Below are positions 1-10,757 of a DNA stretch of 64,000 nucleotides, in pieces; the first letter of the stretch is position 1; every line of letters starts with the position of its first letter. The DNA comes from Uloborus plumipes (Eukaryota; Arthropoda; Arachnida; Araneae; Uloboridae), in assembly GCA_038373865.1 (NCBI GenBank), contig JAXGGA010002016.1, forward strand, positions 1-64,000. Direction: 5' to 3'. The position numbers and the translations under genes were made by a program. Under the pieces are notes generated by a model. It saw only the letters and a program-made list of their open reading frames with translations, was not told the origin of the DNA and did not search any database.

Positions 1-185
1 ATTACCAACAGTTAACCATAACTGGCGTAGTTGTTCCACTGACGTTCCACTAATCCTTTAACAAATTATATCACTCCTTTCAAATCCACTAACTTCGTCA
101 AGCTTTGCACATTTACCTAATTTTTTTCGTTACTGAAAACACTCTGTATTTAGTCCGCAGATCATGTGCTTAAGTCTAATCAAAG

Positions 186-600
186 TAGGGGGAAGTGGTG
201 TATCTCGGACATATGTGTACCTTGGACCTAGGCTGATTATAGCTCTGCTTATTAAAATAGTTGAATAGCAATGTGTGTAGTTTAAGTATTTGCCACTAAA
301 GGTCTCAGGCTATGCCTTTCTGTTTTGTTGAAAGCGCATCTGATTGAAATATTGTTGAAAAAAGAAATCCACCATTCAAAAGTAAATTTTTCCAGGTACT
401 TTTAAGTATTTTTATTCTGAAACATAGGTTGTTTATTCTGAAATGAGGGTATTGCATTATACAGTCATGTTCTAGCTATAACACCATATGCTTGAGACAA
501 AGTTAATCCTAACTGTAACATAATGGTCAGCTACTTTGTTTTGTATAACTAAGTGGTGTACCTCAAACCCAATACTTTGGACAGGTCCAAGGTACACACT
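186..600 (+). mobile_element. Left end and repeated motif of a pogo/mariner-like element
   Basis: At 186 a TA is followed by GGGGGAAGTGGTGTATC, which resembles the GGGGAATGTGGGGCAAAG end seen at 60253 on the other strand. A motif GTGTACCTTGGACC (about 213-226) recurs inverted as GGTCCAAGGTACAC (about 584-597), and a third partial copy lies near 553. I read this as the left terminal and subterminal repeats of the element whose transposase remnant follows at 787. No matching right end was found downstream, so the element boundary is open. Confidence 0.4.
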
Positions 601-786
601 TTTGCATAGTCATTACAACTCCTAAAATTTTATGTTCTCCAGTTTGTTGAAATGTCTTTTAAAATTCAAGTGAAATGTATCCTTCCAAAATTAAAAAAAA
701 CAACCTAAATTTAAATTTAATGTGCAGTTTTTGCAACTGCATATTTATGCTTTAGGTAAATAACAAACTCTTAACTACATTTATAT

Positions 787-1403
787 GTGCAATACACCGC
801 CAACTCTGTTTCCTTTCGAAGGCTGCAGTCCTCGGATGGTTTACATCCAATGAATGAAAATATTTTTCAAGATTTTGATTTCCTCTCATCAAATGTCACT
901 TATCGCTCAATGCAAAAGCAAGAAGAAAATAACACACAAAATGATTTTACTGGTGTTTCAACGTCTAAAACTAGTACTTATTTGCCAAGCATTGCACTCT
1001 CGAAGAAATAAGGCCACATCCAAAGGCACTACTGAGAAAACAAATCCGTAGGAGAAGACCTAAAAGAAAGTCTTGTATTTTGACCAATACATCCGAAGAA
1101 GAGCGTCTTGAAATAGAAAAGGCTAAAAGAGCAAAGAAAACAGTAAAGCAAACTAAGACAGTAAAACCCCCTACCAAGCCAGCTAAGAGAAAAGTTCATT
1201 ATTCCTCAGAGTATGAACTTGAGAATATTGAAGATCTATATGAGGAATTCGATACTTCAGAGGAAGATTTTAATGAGCTAGAAGATCCAGATAACCTCAA
1301 TATTCTGATTGGTGTTTTTGTGAAATTCACTGGAAGAAAACTATCAAATATTTTCTTGCAAAGATACTTTTTATTGCTCATGATGGATATGAAAAGGATA
1401 TGA
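787..1403 (+). pseudogene. Decayed pogo/Tigger-type DDE transposase, C-terminal part
   Basis: Two frames together carry the hallmark C-terminal half of Tigger/pogo transposases. The first (787-1011) has GLHPMNENIFQDFDFLSS followed by VTYR, the family's 'G..P.N..IF...DF..S.VT' block. The second, entered by a frameshift near 1008, reads IRPHPKALLRKQ, then a basic stretch and ILTNTSEEERLE, matching the family's 'I.P.PKA..R...K.S.ILT.TPEK..IE' tail. A lysine-rich segment and an acidic stretch (near 1210-1300) follow. The catalytic DDE core and the DNA-binding domain are not visible upstream, and the frame is broken at least once, so the gene is dead. The family call rests on recalled motifs, not on a search. 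Confidence 0.6.
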
Positions 1404-1410
1404 TAAATAT

Positions 1411-1486
1411 CAAAAACAAGATCCAAACTGTGAGAAGTTCACTAAATATGATTAGTGAACTTCTCACAGTTTGGATCTTGTTTTTT
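1411..1486. repeat. Perfect 34-bp hairpin
   Basis: Positions 1412-1445 are the exact reverse complement of 1452-1485, with a 6-nt loop. The stem includes AAGATCCAAACTGTGAGAAG. No mismatch exists in the stem, whereas the neighbouring transposase remnant is visibly decayed, so the hairpin looks much younger than its surroundings. It lies directly after the end of the transposase remnant. Confidence 0.9.
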
Positions 1487-1603
1487 TCAATATTATCCAA
1501 TGATAAATTGGATTTTATTGAAAAAAATCCAATTCATCAATACTACACTTGCTATATTTCACATCTTTACTTTTATAATAACACATCTTTATTCTTGAAA
1601 TAA

Positions 1604-2805
1604 CTTGCTTTTCTTTCAACTAGAATTTGATACAAAAAACTACGTCAAACTAATTAATTCACCAGAAAGGTGTCACAAGTACTTTAATAAAACTGTCCTA
1701 GTTGTTATTTAAATTTCCAGGTCGTTCATATCTTATAAGGTTTTTTCCAAGTTTAGATATTCCCAGAAGTTTTAATAGCATATGAAGCATCTATTAAAGT
1801 TCAATCTATCTGTTTTACTGTACAAAAAGGTTCTTAAACTGTAGGAAGTATTGTATCTAGGTTTTTTCTCTCATGATTAGATTATATGAAAAATCTCTTT
1901 CTTATATAGGAACATACATATTTTGAGGCATATAAGAGACTGGATTTTCTCATATAGGCTCCCTAATTGACTAATAATAACTCAATTATCTCTTTACAAT
2001 CAGCCAGAGTGATCATAGATTTATCTATGAAGTTATAAAAAGCTTCCAGTTGAAGTTTCAAACTTGTTAAAGTATTTTTTAAGTTCATTTTTTTTTTTTG
2101 TTTAATTCTTTGCCAAACATTTTTTCGCTTTAAAGTTATTAAAAAGAATAAAACTTGTGAGGAATATGATGGCCAAAGTAAGCATGAAGTAAATATCTTT
2201 GCCTAAATTTCAGAATAGTTCTATGCCAGACTAGCTACAATAGTTTATTTTGTGCAATTAGTTTTAATTATGTAATTCATTCTTCTTGTGATACCGTTAG
2301 CACTATTAGTTTAAAACTTTAAATCTTGCAATTTTCTTCTCTGCATCCCACTACTTTAAAAACATAAAAAACATTTTGCACAGCTCTTCTACAACTTTCC
2401 ATTTTGGCAAGCGAAAGTTTTGAAAATCATAGCACAACATGATGACGAGTAGTACTGCAATCTATATTGTATGCTGCGATCTACTAAATAATCAATTGTA
2501 TCAAAGGTGTTGCTATATGTATTCAAACGATTAAGAAACTTTCCAATTGTTTGAAGTAATATTTATGTGTTGGAAAATGAGAATAATTGAAAAAAAAATA
2601 TATCTTCCAAGAAAATGGTCTCTTTAGTTAGAAAAACTTAAAAATTGTGAAAATTACGAAAAAGCGTAAAAATTAATTGTGTTCGAGCACCATCTTCCAT
2701 TAGGAGAAGGGAGCTGAAATTTTAGGGGAGTGATCTTATACATAAATGTAAAAAAAGTAGGGTGCGCCTTGGTCCGTAGCAAAAAAAAAATTTTTTGAAC
2801 CACCC
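1604..2805. other. AT-rich stretch, nothing recognised
   Basis: No open frame with recognisable motifs, no inverted termini and no tRNA-like boxes were seen. Short A/T homopolymers only. Confidence 0.6.
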
Positions 2806-2937
2806 TAATATTACTGCTAATTTTACAGTTTATTACTCTGCATTTTCCAGTTTGCATGTATGTATGATGATATTATACTGTAATGCTGTACTGATGCATG
2901 TATTATACTGTAAAAAAAAGTTTATTTTTTTCAGTGT
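2806..2937 (+). mobile_element. Truncated CACTG MITE (right part)
   Basis: Carries the family blocks AATTTTACAGTTTATTACT, TATTATACTGTAAAAA and the closing TTTTTTTCAGTG. The left half seen in the full copies (for example 30663-31038) is absent. Confidence 0.65.
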
Positions 2938-4004
2938 GTGTGGGCACTATTTCTATATTCGTATAATCTTTCACACTAATTTGCTGACTTTAATATTTTT
3001 CAAATTTGTAAATATTTATAGTCCGTATCTTCCAAGAAAAGATTTTTAGACTCTGGTGTTTAAAATCTTCCCATGTAAATTAGAACATTATATAATTTAT
3101 ATTTCAATCAAATCCCGTCAAAAGTTTTGAGCATTAAATTCAAAATGTTCCAAATATTCACCCACTTAATAGTCAGCATATTGTCACATGAAATTCTCGA
3201 CACTACATCGCAATGACTGTAGTTAATTATTCACCCGATTGCGTAAGCTGGCATGGGTTGTTACACCTTTCTTGGAACAACCTGCAACAATCCCCACCAG
3301 GGAATATCCGCATTCTGCAGCATTAAATGAACCCCACTTAAATCACGGCAAGTGTCTGTTATAATATTCAATCCATCAGCACGCTGAAAAGTCTAGAATA
3401 CCTCAACCTAGCCCAAATCTTTACATTTTAAACATAAAATTGGGAGTTACTGCATAATTGACTGACTTCTAACACTTGTCTGGAGTTTCTGAATTGGTTT
3501 GTTTACTATTTTAAGTATTTAGGCTTCGATTCTTTTGGTATGAATAATATAATGCTATTGTATCGACTCTGTCTTCCATTGAAATAAATACACGCCTTAG
3601 CTGAAATGACGCATTGATAAAGTACACAATTTTTTTTTCATCCTTTTTAAAACCAACGTTAAAATAGCATATTTAGGTATAAAGCAGAAAAGTAAAGATT
3701 AATTATGTGGTAAATGACTAGTAATGGGCAGGTTTGGTTTGTATTGTCAATAAAAATTTTGTAATCGATATTTCTGGAGCATCATCGACGCATATTCTCA
3801 AAATAAGCATCTTGCAAGAATTTCTTTCTTAAGGACCTGATATCGCTTTCTTTTTAAAAATCAAATCTCAGTTTTATTAATTGGTATTCCTCCCTTGTTT
3901 CTATATATAAGTATATTTTAGCTATTTGTCAAGATTTTTTAAGATACTTTCCAACTAATGTGAACAGAACTAGTTAATTAAAAGTAAGTGATTTAGTTAA
4001 AGGG
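2938..4004. other. AT-rich stretch, nothing recognised
   Basis: No supported gene or repeat. A slightly GC-richer patch lies near 3230-3400 without any coherent frame. Confidence 0.55.
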
Positions 4005-4467
4005 CACATTCGACTACAATTACCCTTTTGGTCATTTTTACTTAAAAGTATCACTTATGATTGAAGATGGCCTGTGCTGATTACAATATCAACTGTGCCG
4101 TTTATTTTACTTAAATATGTTCTTAAAAGTTACATAATTAAAGACAATAACATGTTTCATAGGGAAGGAAGGGAGGGCTACCAGAGTACGCATACACCTA
4201 TCAAAGGTATTAATATTACCTTTGTAACTATACCATTGAATAATTTCAAATTTATTTCTGCATAACATAATTTGTTGACAATTTTTTTAAAAACAAAGCA
4301 CACAGCACACAAAGTGTAATTGAATAAACACTTTGAATAATCAAAGTGTATAATCATAAGTCAAAGTGTATAATACAAGTGATTTGAATAATCACAATTG
4401 AATAATCAAAGTGTAATTGCCCTTTTGTTTGCCATATAGGACCAGTGTTATTGTAGTCGGATATCTG
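4005..4467. mobile_element. Possible MITE with CGACTACAAT termini
   Basis: CGACTACAATTACCC at 4011 faces its inverted partner GTTATTGTAGTCG ending at 4459. The right half holds a small tandem array of TCAAAGTGTATAAT-like units (4320-4430). No clear target duplication was found, so the element call is tentative. Confidence 0.45.
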
Positions 4468-5008
4468 TCGGAAAAATAAGGAACTTTACCCTCTAGTGCA
4501 GCTGGAACATGCACTCTACGGGGAGGGGGTTCATTGCATGTACAAATTATAGCATAAAACTTTTTAAAAAAGGATTTAAAAAGAGCATCATGAGAAATTT
4601 AATATTCAAAACAGTGCAAGGGAAACCAAAACTATTTTTGTGTCCCCCCCCCCAACCCAAATCAAAGAATGCAACAACATATCTTCATACGTCACATGTT
4701 ATTAAGTGTTTTATAATACAAGATAGATAGTAATTTGAAATCACGTAAAACAATAAAAACAAAATTGTTGTAATGCTTGTTGCGTAAAAGATATGAAGAG
4801 CAAACAATAAAAATTTAAAAATTTTCAGAAACTACATTCTGAAAATTTTTAACATTGAAAGATTGCTTTTTTCATTGACTAAACTTGTTTAGTTTGCATG
4901 CTGTAAACAATTAGTTTAATAAATGAAAAAGACAAGTTTTAGTAATTAGATTTAAATATCTGAAGCTTTCGCGCTTGACAGTAGTAATTCAAAAATTAAA
5001 TTTTTTAA

Positions 5009-5518
5009 CCCTTCACTGTACGATTTTTTTAATGAAAAAAAAAATCATATGTTACCTTTTAAATAGCCCTGAGTTCAGGAAAAATGAAGAAAAAAAATAA
5101 TCTTAAAAATTTGCCAAAAATGATGTTTTTACTGTTTGTTTCACGTATGGTACAAAGCACTTAGTATAAGCTTATACCGATACGTGTATTAATCTACAAT
5201 GTGTTTTGTGCAATAAGTGGAACCACTAAGTGGTAAAATTTTTACCACTAAGTACAGCTTTTATATCTAAACATTTTTAGAACAAAGGAAATAATGATTA
5301 AACATAATTCTTACTGTAATGCAGACATTCTATTTTTCAAAAGCAAGAACTGTAATACTTAGACTAGTGCAACTAACTAGTGCATAAAAATCACACTAAA
5401 CCGTTATAGCAATGTTCCAGAAGGGCACAAAGCTCAATTTAACTGCATTTAAAAATCATAAGAATATATGAGGGTTTATTTGGTTCGTGCCAGATCTGGC
5501 ACACCGTGCAGTGAAGGG
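5009..5518. mobile_element. piggyBac-like MITE with TTAA target sites
   Basis: The element begins CCCTTCACTGTACG and ends CAGTGAAGGG, with TTAA immediately outside at 5005-5008 and 5519-5522. TTAA duplication plus CCC termini is the signature of piggyBac-superfamily elements. The right end also holds a palindrome CCAGATCTGG. No transposase is encoded in the 510 bp, so it is non-autonomous. Confidence 0.82.
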
Positions 5519-5886
5519 TTAACGGCATTTTTTCGAAAAAAAAGCTTTCAAAGTTAATATTTATTTACCTCCGATCTGAAAGAAAATTAAAAGATACCTT
5601 ACTTTCGTAGTTTTATGAAATGGGAAGGAAACAACAACAACAAAAAATCTTAAGGGAATATTAGTCATGCGAAATTATTATGCTAAAACAAACATTTTCT
5701 TTTCGGACTTAATACAACAGTACAACTTTTGTTTAAAATCTTACAGTTAGTTTAGATTTTATATTCTTGTAAATTTGTATCCAAATTAACCAGTGTAAAA
5801 AAGTCAATCAAAAGTGACAAAACCCACAGCAGGATTGAATCTATGATCGCCACATTTCTAGCACAACTTTTTATCTAACCGCGTCA

Positions 5887-6058
5887 CAGGCCCGTCTATT
5901 AGGGGGGCAGGGGGGGGGCAATTGCCCCCCCCCTTGACTTTGAGAAATCAATGTATTTACATATAAGTGGGCGTGGCTTTTTATGTTTTTCGATGAAATT
6001 GCATTGTGTTTGGACCCTTTGCCCCCCCCCCCTGGAAAAACTTGAAATGACGTCCCTT
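5887..6058 (-). mobile_element. hAT-type G-run MITE, copy 1
   Basis: The 172-bp element is flanked by an 8-bp direct repeat CCGCGTCA (5879-5886 and 6059-6066). It begins CAGGCCCGTC and ends GACGTCCCTT. Long C/G runs sit just inside each end, with AAGTGGGCGTGG in the core. The 8-bp duplication and CAGG ends are hallmarks of hAT elements. Confidence 0.85.
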
Positions 6059-6066
6059 CCGCGTCA

Positions 6067-7037
6067 CTGCATTTCTGTTTCGTTTGCTATTCATTGAATT
6101 AATGTGTAATAAAAAGGAAGAAAAAAACCTGTATTTTTGACACAAATAAAACTATTTTTAGAGAGTGAGACAATTTTTTGTTAATAACCGGCATGATAAA
6201 CTTTAAAATGAGGGATAAATCTTGGAATTTGCTACAGAAAAAAAGGGAGTTCTCTCGCGGTAACAGAAAAAGAGGCTACAGAATTAATTTAGAATATAAA
6301 TGAAAAACCTTCATTAATTAGTTTATGAAATGTATACAAACTTAACGTGCTTGTGTTAGTAGCCAAAAGCAAATTGTTAGCAATTGCTGATAGAGACATT
6401 AAACATATGGAATATTTTCTGTCTCATTTTTTTAAAGCTAGAAAGTACTGCCACCAATAAAAACTTCTGAAATGTCGCGAACATAAAAGAAGGCAATGAC
6501 TCACTGGAGGAATTCACAAAATGAAAAATAATTGCTGCCAGGGAGCAAAACAAATGAAATTAGTTGGTTTTATACGGATATTTAAGAGACAACCGTACTT
6601 TTTGGCCTTTTCGGAGCTAAAAAAATTGAATAGTCATTTCCCAAAAGAGTAGTTCAAACAGCAATCGTGGGATCACCTTAAGTATTACAGCTAAGCACTG
6701 GAAATGGGAGATAAATTCTATTTTTCGGACCGTTATGGTCCATTGAACTTTCAGGCCTTACCCGTCGCAGCGGCAGTATTTAAATGAAACATTAGTGCAT
6801 TTCTTAAATTTCTGAAATAATCTGCTGTTTTTAATGTGTTCTTTTTTTTGTGATGGTGAAAAAATACGCTAAGTATTGAGGGAACGTACCCATTATTTTC
6901 TCATAAAGCTTTTAGTCAGTAAAATGATAAATGTAATATAGTCATGGGCGTAATTGGTGCATTTGTATGAAATATCTTGATAAATTCGTGATTTTAAAAT
7001 CAGTAGAGACTGTCATTCAATGACTGATCATTCGATA
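6067..7037. other. AT-rich stretch, nothing recognised
   Basis: No supported gene, RNA or element boundary seen. Confidence 0.55.
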
Positions 7038-7307
7038 GAGGACGCAGTGGTCTGATCAAAAAGGCATCGAACTCACAACCGGAAGGTGCCGGATTCTATC
7101 CTAGATGCTCGAAGATCCACCGTGTTCACTAATGGTGACTGGAGCACATTAAATATGTTCGTAGTCATAACGTCCAAAAAGTTCCCATTACAAATCGATA
7201 AAGTAATCGGTACATAATCCATCACTCTTGGGGATTTCTGGGCCAGGGGTTGTTCGTATCCTGGTCTGGATCAAAAAACAGAGCGGGCTGCATGGGTCTG
7301 TCATACA
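7038..7307 (+). mobile_element. tRNA-derived SINE, degenerate copy A of a tandem pair
   Basis: Aligns by eye to the full SINE at 54505-54800: GTGGTCTGATC (A box region), AGGCATCGAACTC, a decayed B box, GAAGATCCACCG, and ACAGAGCG near the 3' side. It is cut short before the family tail and abuts copy B directly. Many substitutions indicate age. Confidence 0.75.
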
Positions 7308-7605
7308 GGGACCTTGGTGGCCCGATCAGAAAGAAGTCGGACTCGTAACCGGAAGGTCCCGGGTTTGATCCTAGCTGATCAAAGACTCACCGTGTTCACT
7401 GATAGTGGCTGGGGGACGTTAAAAATGCTCGTGGTCAACACAGAATCCTCTGAGTCGATACATCTGTAGGTACTGGACCAGAAGTTTACTCGGCTCCTGG
7501 TCTGGATCCAAAGAATAGAGCGCTCTTCAGTGCACCATCCAACCAGTTAAAGCACGTGTTGTGATATGTACGGGAGACTCTTGAGTGGGTGTGTGATTAT
7601 TGAAT
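7308..7605 (+). mobile_element. tRNA-derived SINE, copy B of a tandem pair
   Basis: Follows copy A head to tail. Carries GGTGGCCCGATCAG (A box), GTCCCGGGTTTGATCC (B box), AATAGAGCGCTCTTCAGTGC, and the family 3' part GTACGGGAGACTC. Better preserved than copy A. Confidence 0.8.
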
Positions 7606-9174
7606 TGTGTAACTACCCAAGAGAATCATATTCATTTTAATGACTCAAAATACTTATTAATTTCCAAAATCATTCTCAAAGCTCCTTCCGTTAAAGTTAA
7701 TTCGATTATTAAAATAACTGAGAGATTCTTATTCATTCTAAAGTCATTCTAAATGTTTGCTCATTTTAATACCACTTGAGAAATGCTTTCGATTATCATA
7801 TAAATGAAGTTATTTTTTATCAAAATCGCGTCAAAATCAAAATTGACGATTCATTTAAAAGAAGCTCTTAACCATTACCTTTTTATGATAAATACTAGTT
7901 TTACATCTACAATTCATACAGTTGTTTAACCAGTTGCATAGTTTTGGTAGAGGAGGGGGGGGGGGGAGTGGTATTTCAAAGTTAACTCTCGTTTCTCTCA
8001 ATCAATACCCGATTATGATAAAGATACTTACGAATTGTTAATACGGTAAAATGTTCCATTGTAACTTTCCGATAACATATTCTAATTTTGCGACGTATAA
8101 AAAGCAAGATTAGTTCTTAAATACTAAAGAGCCTAAGTAAAAGTATGACACCTTCAATTAAATTCACAATACTTGTAAAGACTTACTCCAAAGAATAATC
8201 CACAAAATACGTTCACACGAAGTTACATCAAGGGGTTTACTGTGCCAAATTTAAGTCAAAACAAATTATAAGTTTGTAATAAGATTCTTATTAAGTACGA
8301 TATGCATTTTATAACTGAATTTTGAAGACGCCGAGGAAGTTAAAATGTTTAATTTTATTCTATGTCTGTTATTTTGAAACAATTACGTAATATTACGCTG
8401 TTATAGTTTGTTCAATTGATTCTCTCAAATAAAGCTCTGGCTAGTTTTTATTGTAAATACTTTCAATGCCGCAGTTTCTTTTGGATGCTTCTTCTGTTAC
8501 AACCGAAAAGTTTACGATAAGAAAAACTTTTTTTTAAATTCTTTGTTCAATAATGACTTGAATCGAGTAAAGCCTCAAAATTCTGGATTATTTAATAGTG
8601 TGTAAAATTGCAGAAGTCCATTATCCACATTTATATCAGCTTTGATATAAATTTGTTAACATTATTCATAGTTAAGTGGACTAGGTAAGGCAATTTTGAA
8701 TAAAAAATACGATTTTTGCTTCTTTGAATCATTAAAGAGTTTAAGTTTTTATCTTGCCAACCATATATCACACTTGTTTATCAAAAAAGAAGGAGCTTCA
8801 GAAATGTTTGTTCTTTTAGAAGCATTCGCCGTGACAATCACATGAATAAAATCTTAAAATGCGGTTTTCTTGAAATGTGAATTTTTCATGGTCACGTTAC
8901 TTTTTCTCAATATCTATCAAACTTACAGGGTTTATTCTCAATGACGCCTTTATTATGTAGTTTCTACGTTTTAATGCGAGGATTTGACGATACATTGATA
9001 AATATTTTTTACGGAGTCAAAAATCATCAAAAATGCTAATTTAAAAGTGGTTTTGAGTATAATATTAGATATATATTTCTATTTCCCCTTAGAGAGAAAA
9101 AGACGTGTTAGCATAGTATTCTAACGTTTATAAAAAAGTTTTACCTGTCTTTCACCAATTCCAAGAAAAAGATA
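7606..9174. other. AT-rich stretch, nothing recognised
   Basis: Contains a G run at 7955-7967 and A/T homopolymers. No coding signal or paired termini detected. Confidence 0.55.
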
Positions 9175-9524
9175 CACTGCAAAAAATGAACTGTTGTTTT
9201 TACAGTGTAATATTGGCAGCCGCGATTCAAATTTAAAACTGTAAAATTTACCGTAATTAACTGTAAATACATGGTAATAAACTGTGCACTAGCAATTTTA
9301 CAGTTTCTAACTGTAAAGGTAGAAATTTTAGAGTTTATTACCATAAAATTTAGCTGCATTATACTGTAAAAAGAACAGTATAATACTTGCAGCAGAGGAT
9401 CTAGTTTAAAACTGTAAAAATAGCAATTTTACAATTTTTTACTGTAAAATTAGCAATTTTCACAGTTTATTACCATAAAATTTGATGTATTATACTGTAA
9501 AAACAATATTAAGTTTTTACAGTG
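9175..9524 (-). mobile_element. CACTG MITE, full dimeric copy
   Basis: Starts CACTGCAAAAAATGAACTG and ends TTTTTACAGTG, with TA on both sides (9173-9174, 9525-9526). The interior is built of short ACTGTAAAA / TTTACAGT units and shows two monomers, the junction near AGTATAATACTTGCAGCAG (9377). Non-coding. The TA duplication suggests Tc1/mariner mobilisation, by inference. Confidence 0.82.
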
Positions 9525-9557
9525 TACATAAAGTTGGTGAATTTATCATGGTGGATA

Positions 9558-9725
9558 CAGGGATGTCGTTTCGAATTTTTCCAGGGGGGGGGGGCAAAGG
9601 GTGCATACACAATGTAAAATTTACCAAAAAGTGGCAAAAACCACGTCTACTTATATGCCAATACATTGATTTCCCAAAATCAGGGAGGGCAATTGACCCC
9701 CCTACCCCCCTAAATGACGGGCCTA
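9558..9725 (+). mobile_element. hAT-type G-run MITE, copy 2
   Basis: Begins CAGGGATGTCGTTTC and ends AAATGACGGGCCTA. The flanks GGTGGATA (9550-9557) and TGTGGAGA (9726-9733) match at 6 of 8 positions, consistent with an aged 8-bp duplication. It lies 33 bp from the preceding CACTG MITE. Confidence 0.8.
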
Positions 9726-10002
9726 TGTGGAGATAGAGCTTACCCGGTCCCCTTAACTTTATAAAAGATAACTTATTTCACTTTTTGGCATCGATTGAAA
9801 ACCATGTCCCTCCACCCGCACGAGACTGGGTAAGCATAATAAAATATAGTTCAAAACTTAAATTTTTTTTCTATTACGAATAAACAACCAATTTGATTAA
9901 ATAATTTATTTAAAATAACCATTTTCTAGAATATTTTTGAGATCAGTTTTGTTATTTAAATGAAATTGAAAATTATCTTCTATAACTTCGATTTCTGTTG
10001 CT

Positions 10003-10439
10003 GATCTTATACATAAGCCTTTTGTTGAATGCTATAACTATGCTATTCTAAGACTTTTAAAAGATTCGAAAAAACAGTACTCCATGCATTTTTTTGTCAT
10101 TGAGAAACTGTCTGTCCTTAGTGACGTAACTGCCACTGAGGACGAAAAGCAGACCCTGAAATTTCCTTTCTCGGGCAAAAAATGATCAATTATGACATAA
10201 AGTTCTGTCAGACAATGAAAATGCATCTTTCGGAAAACCGTTTTCTCTGGTCTTCTTTTCGAACGTTTATCAGCTTTAATAAAAGTAAATTGCCAGCATT
10301 AAAGATAAAAACTTCTACTGCTTCTACCCAAAATGTCGAGTTACCAAATAACCATAAAGATGACATTCGCTTCCCTATATCAGTTGTTTCTGACAGATAT
10401 GTTAAAGTGCACAGAAATATTTCAGAAGAAAATTTTGTA
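10003..10439 (+). pseudogene. Coding-like 437-bp block, copy 1 (unknown protein)
   Basis: Open from about 9972 to a TGA at 10183 (peptide includes LIHKPFVECYNYAILRLLKD), then open again in the -1 frame from an ATG at 10182 to TGA at 10446 (includes NKSKLPALKIKTSTASTQN). A single frameshift would join them into about 155 residues. I do not recognise the protein. Just past the block CTTAG is followed by GTGAAT, which could be a splice donor. The same block recurs at 17792-18229 with stops. It may be an old exon or a transposon fragment. The coding claim is weak because the copy differences are not clearly biased to third positions. Confidence 0.4.
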
Positions 10440-10577
10440 CTTAGGTGAATTATCTTTTTTCATAACTTTTATAAGAGATGCAATTTGAAGCTTTGGTTAT
10501 GAGTTTTCTGTTTATCTTTGCTTATGTATTTATATATTTAATTTCTCGTTCAACTGTTTATAAAAGTTAAATATAGA

Positions 10578-10749
10578 CAGGGACGTCATTTCAAGTTTTT
10601 CCAGGGGAGGGGGGGGGGCAAAAGGTCCAAACACAATGCACATAACATAAAAAACCACGCCCACTTACATGTAAATTCATTAATTTCTCAAAGCAAGGCG
10701 GGGGGCAATTGACCCCCCCCCCTGCCCCCCCCCCTAAATGACGGGCCTG
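10578..10749 (+). mobile_element. hAT-type G-run MITE, copy 3
   Basis: 172 bp with a perfect 8-bp target duplication AATATAGA at 10570-10577 and 10750-10757. Ends are CAGGGACGTCATTTC and AAATGACGGGCCTG. This is the best-preserved pair of ends in the window. Confidence 0.9.
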
Positions 10750-10757
10750 AATATAGA

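Noticed and set aside
7038..7605. CRISPR-like or satellite array
   Set aside because: Only two units of about 280 bp, both matching the SINE consensus; no spacer pattern.
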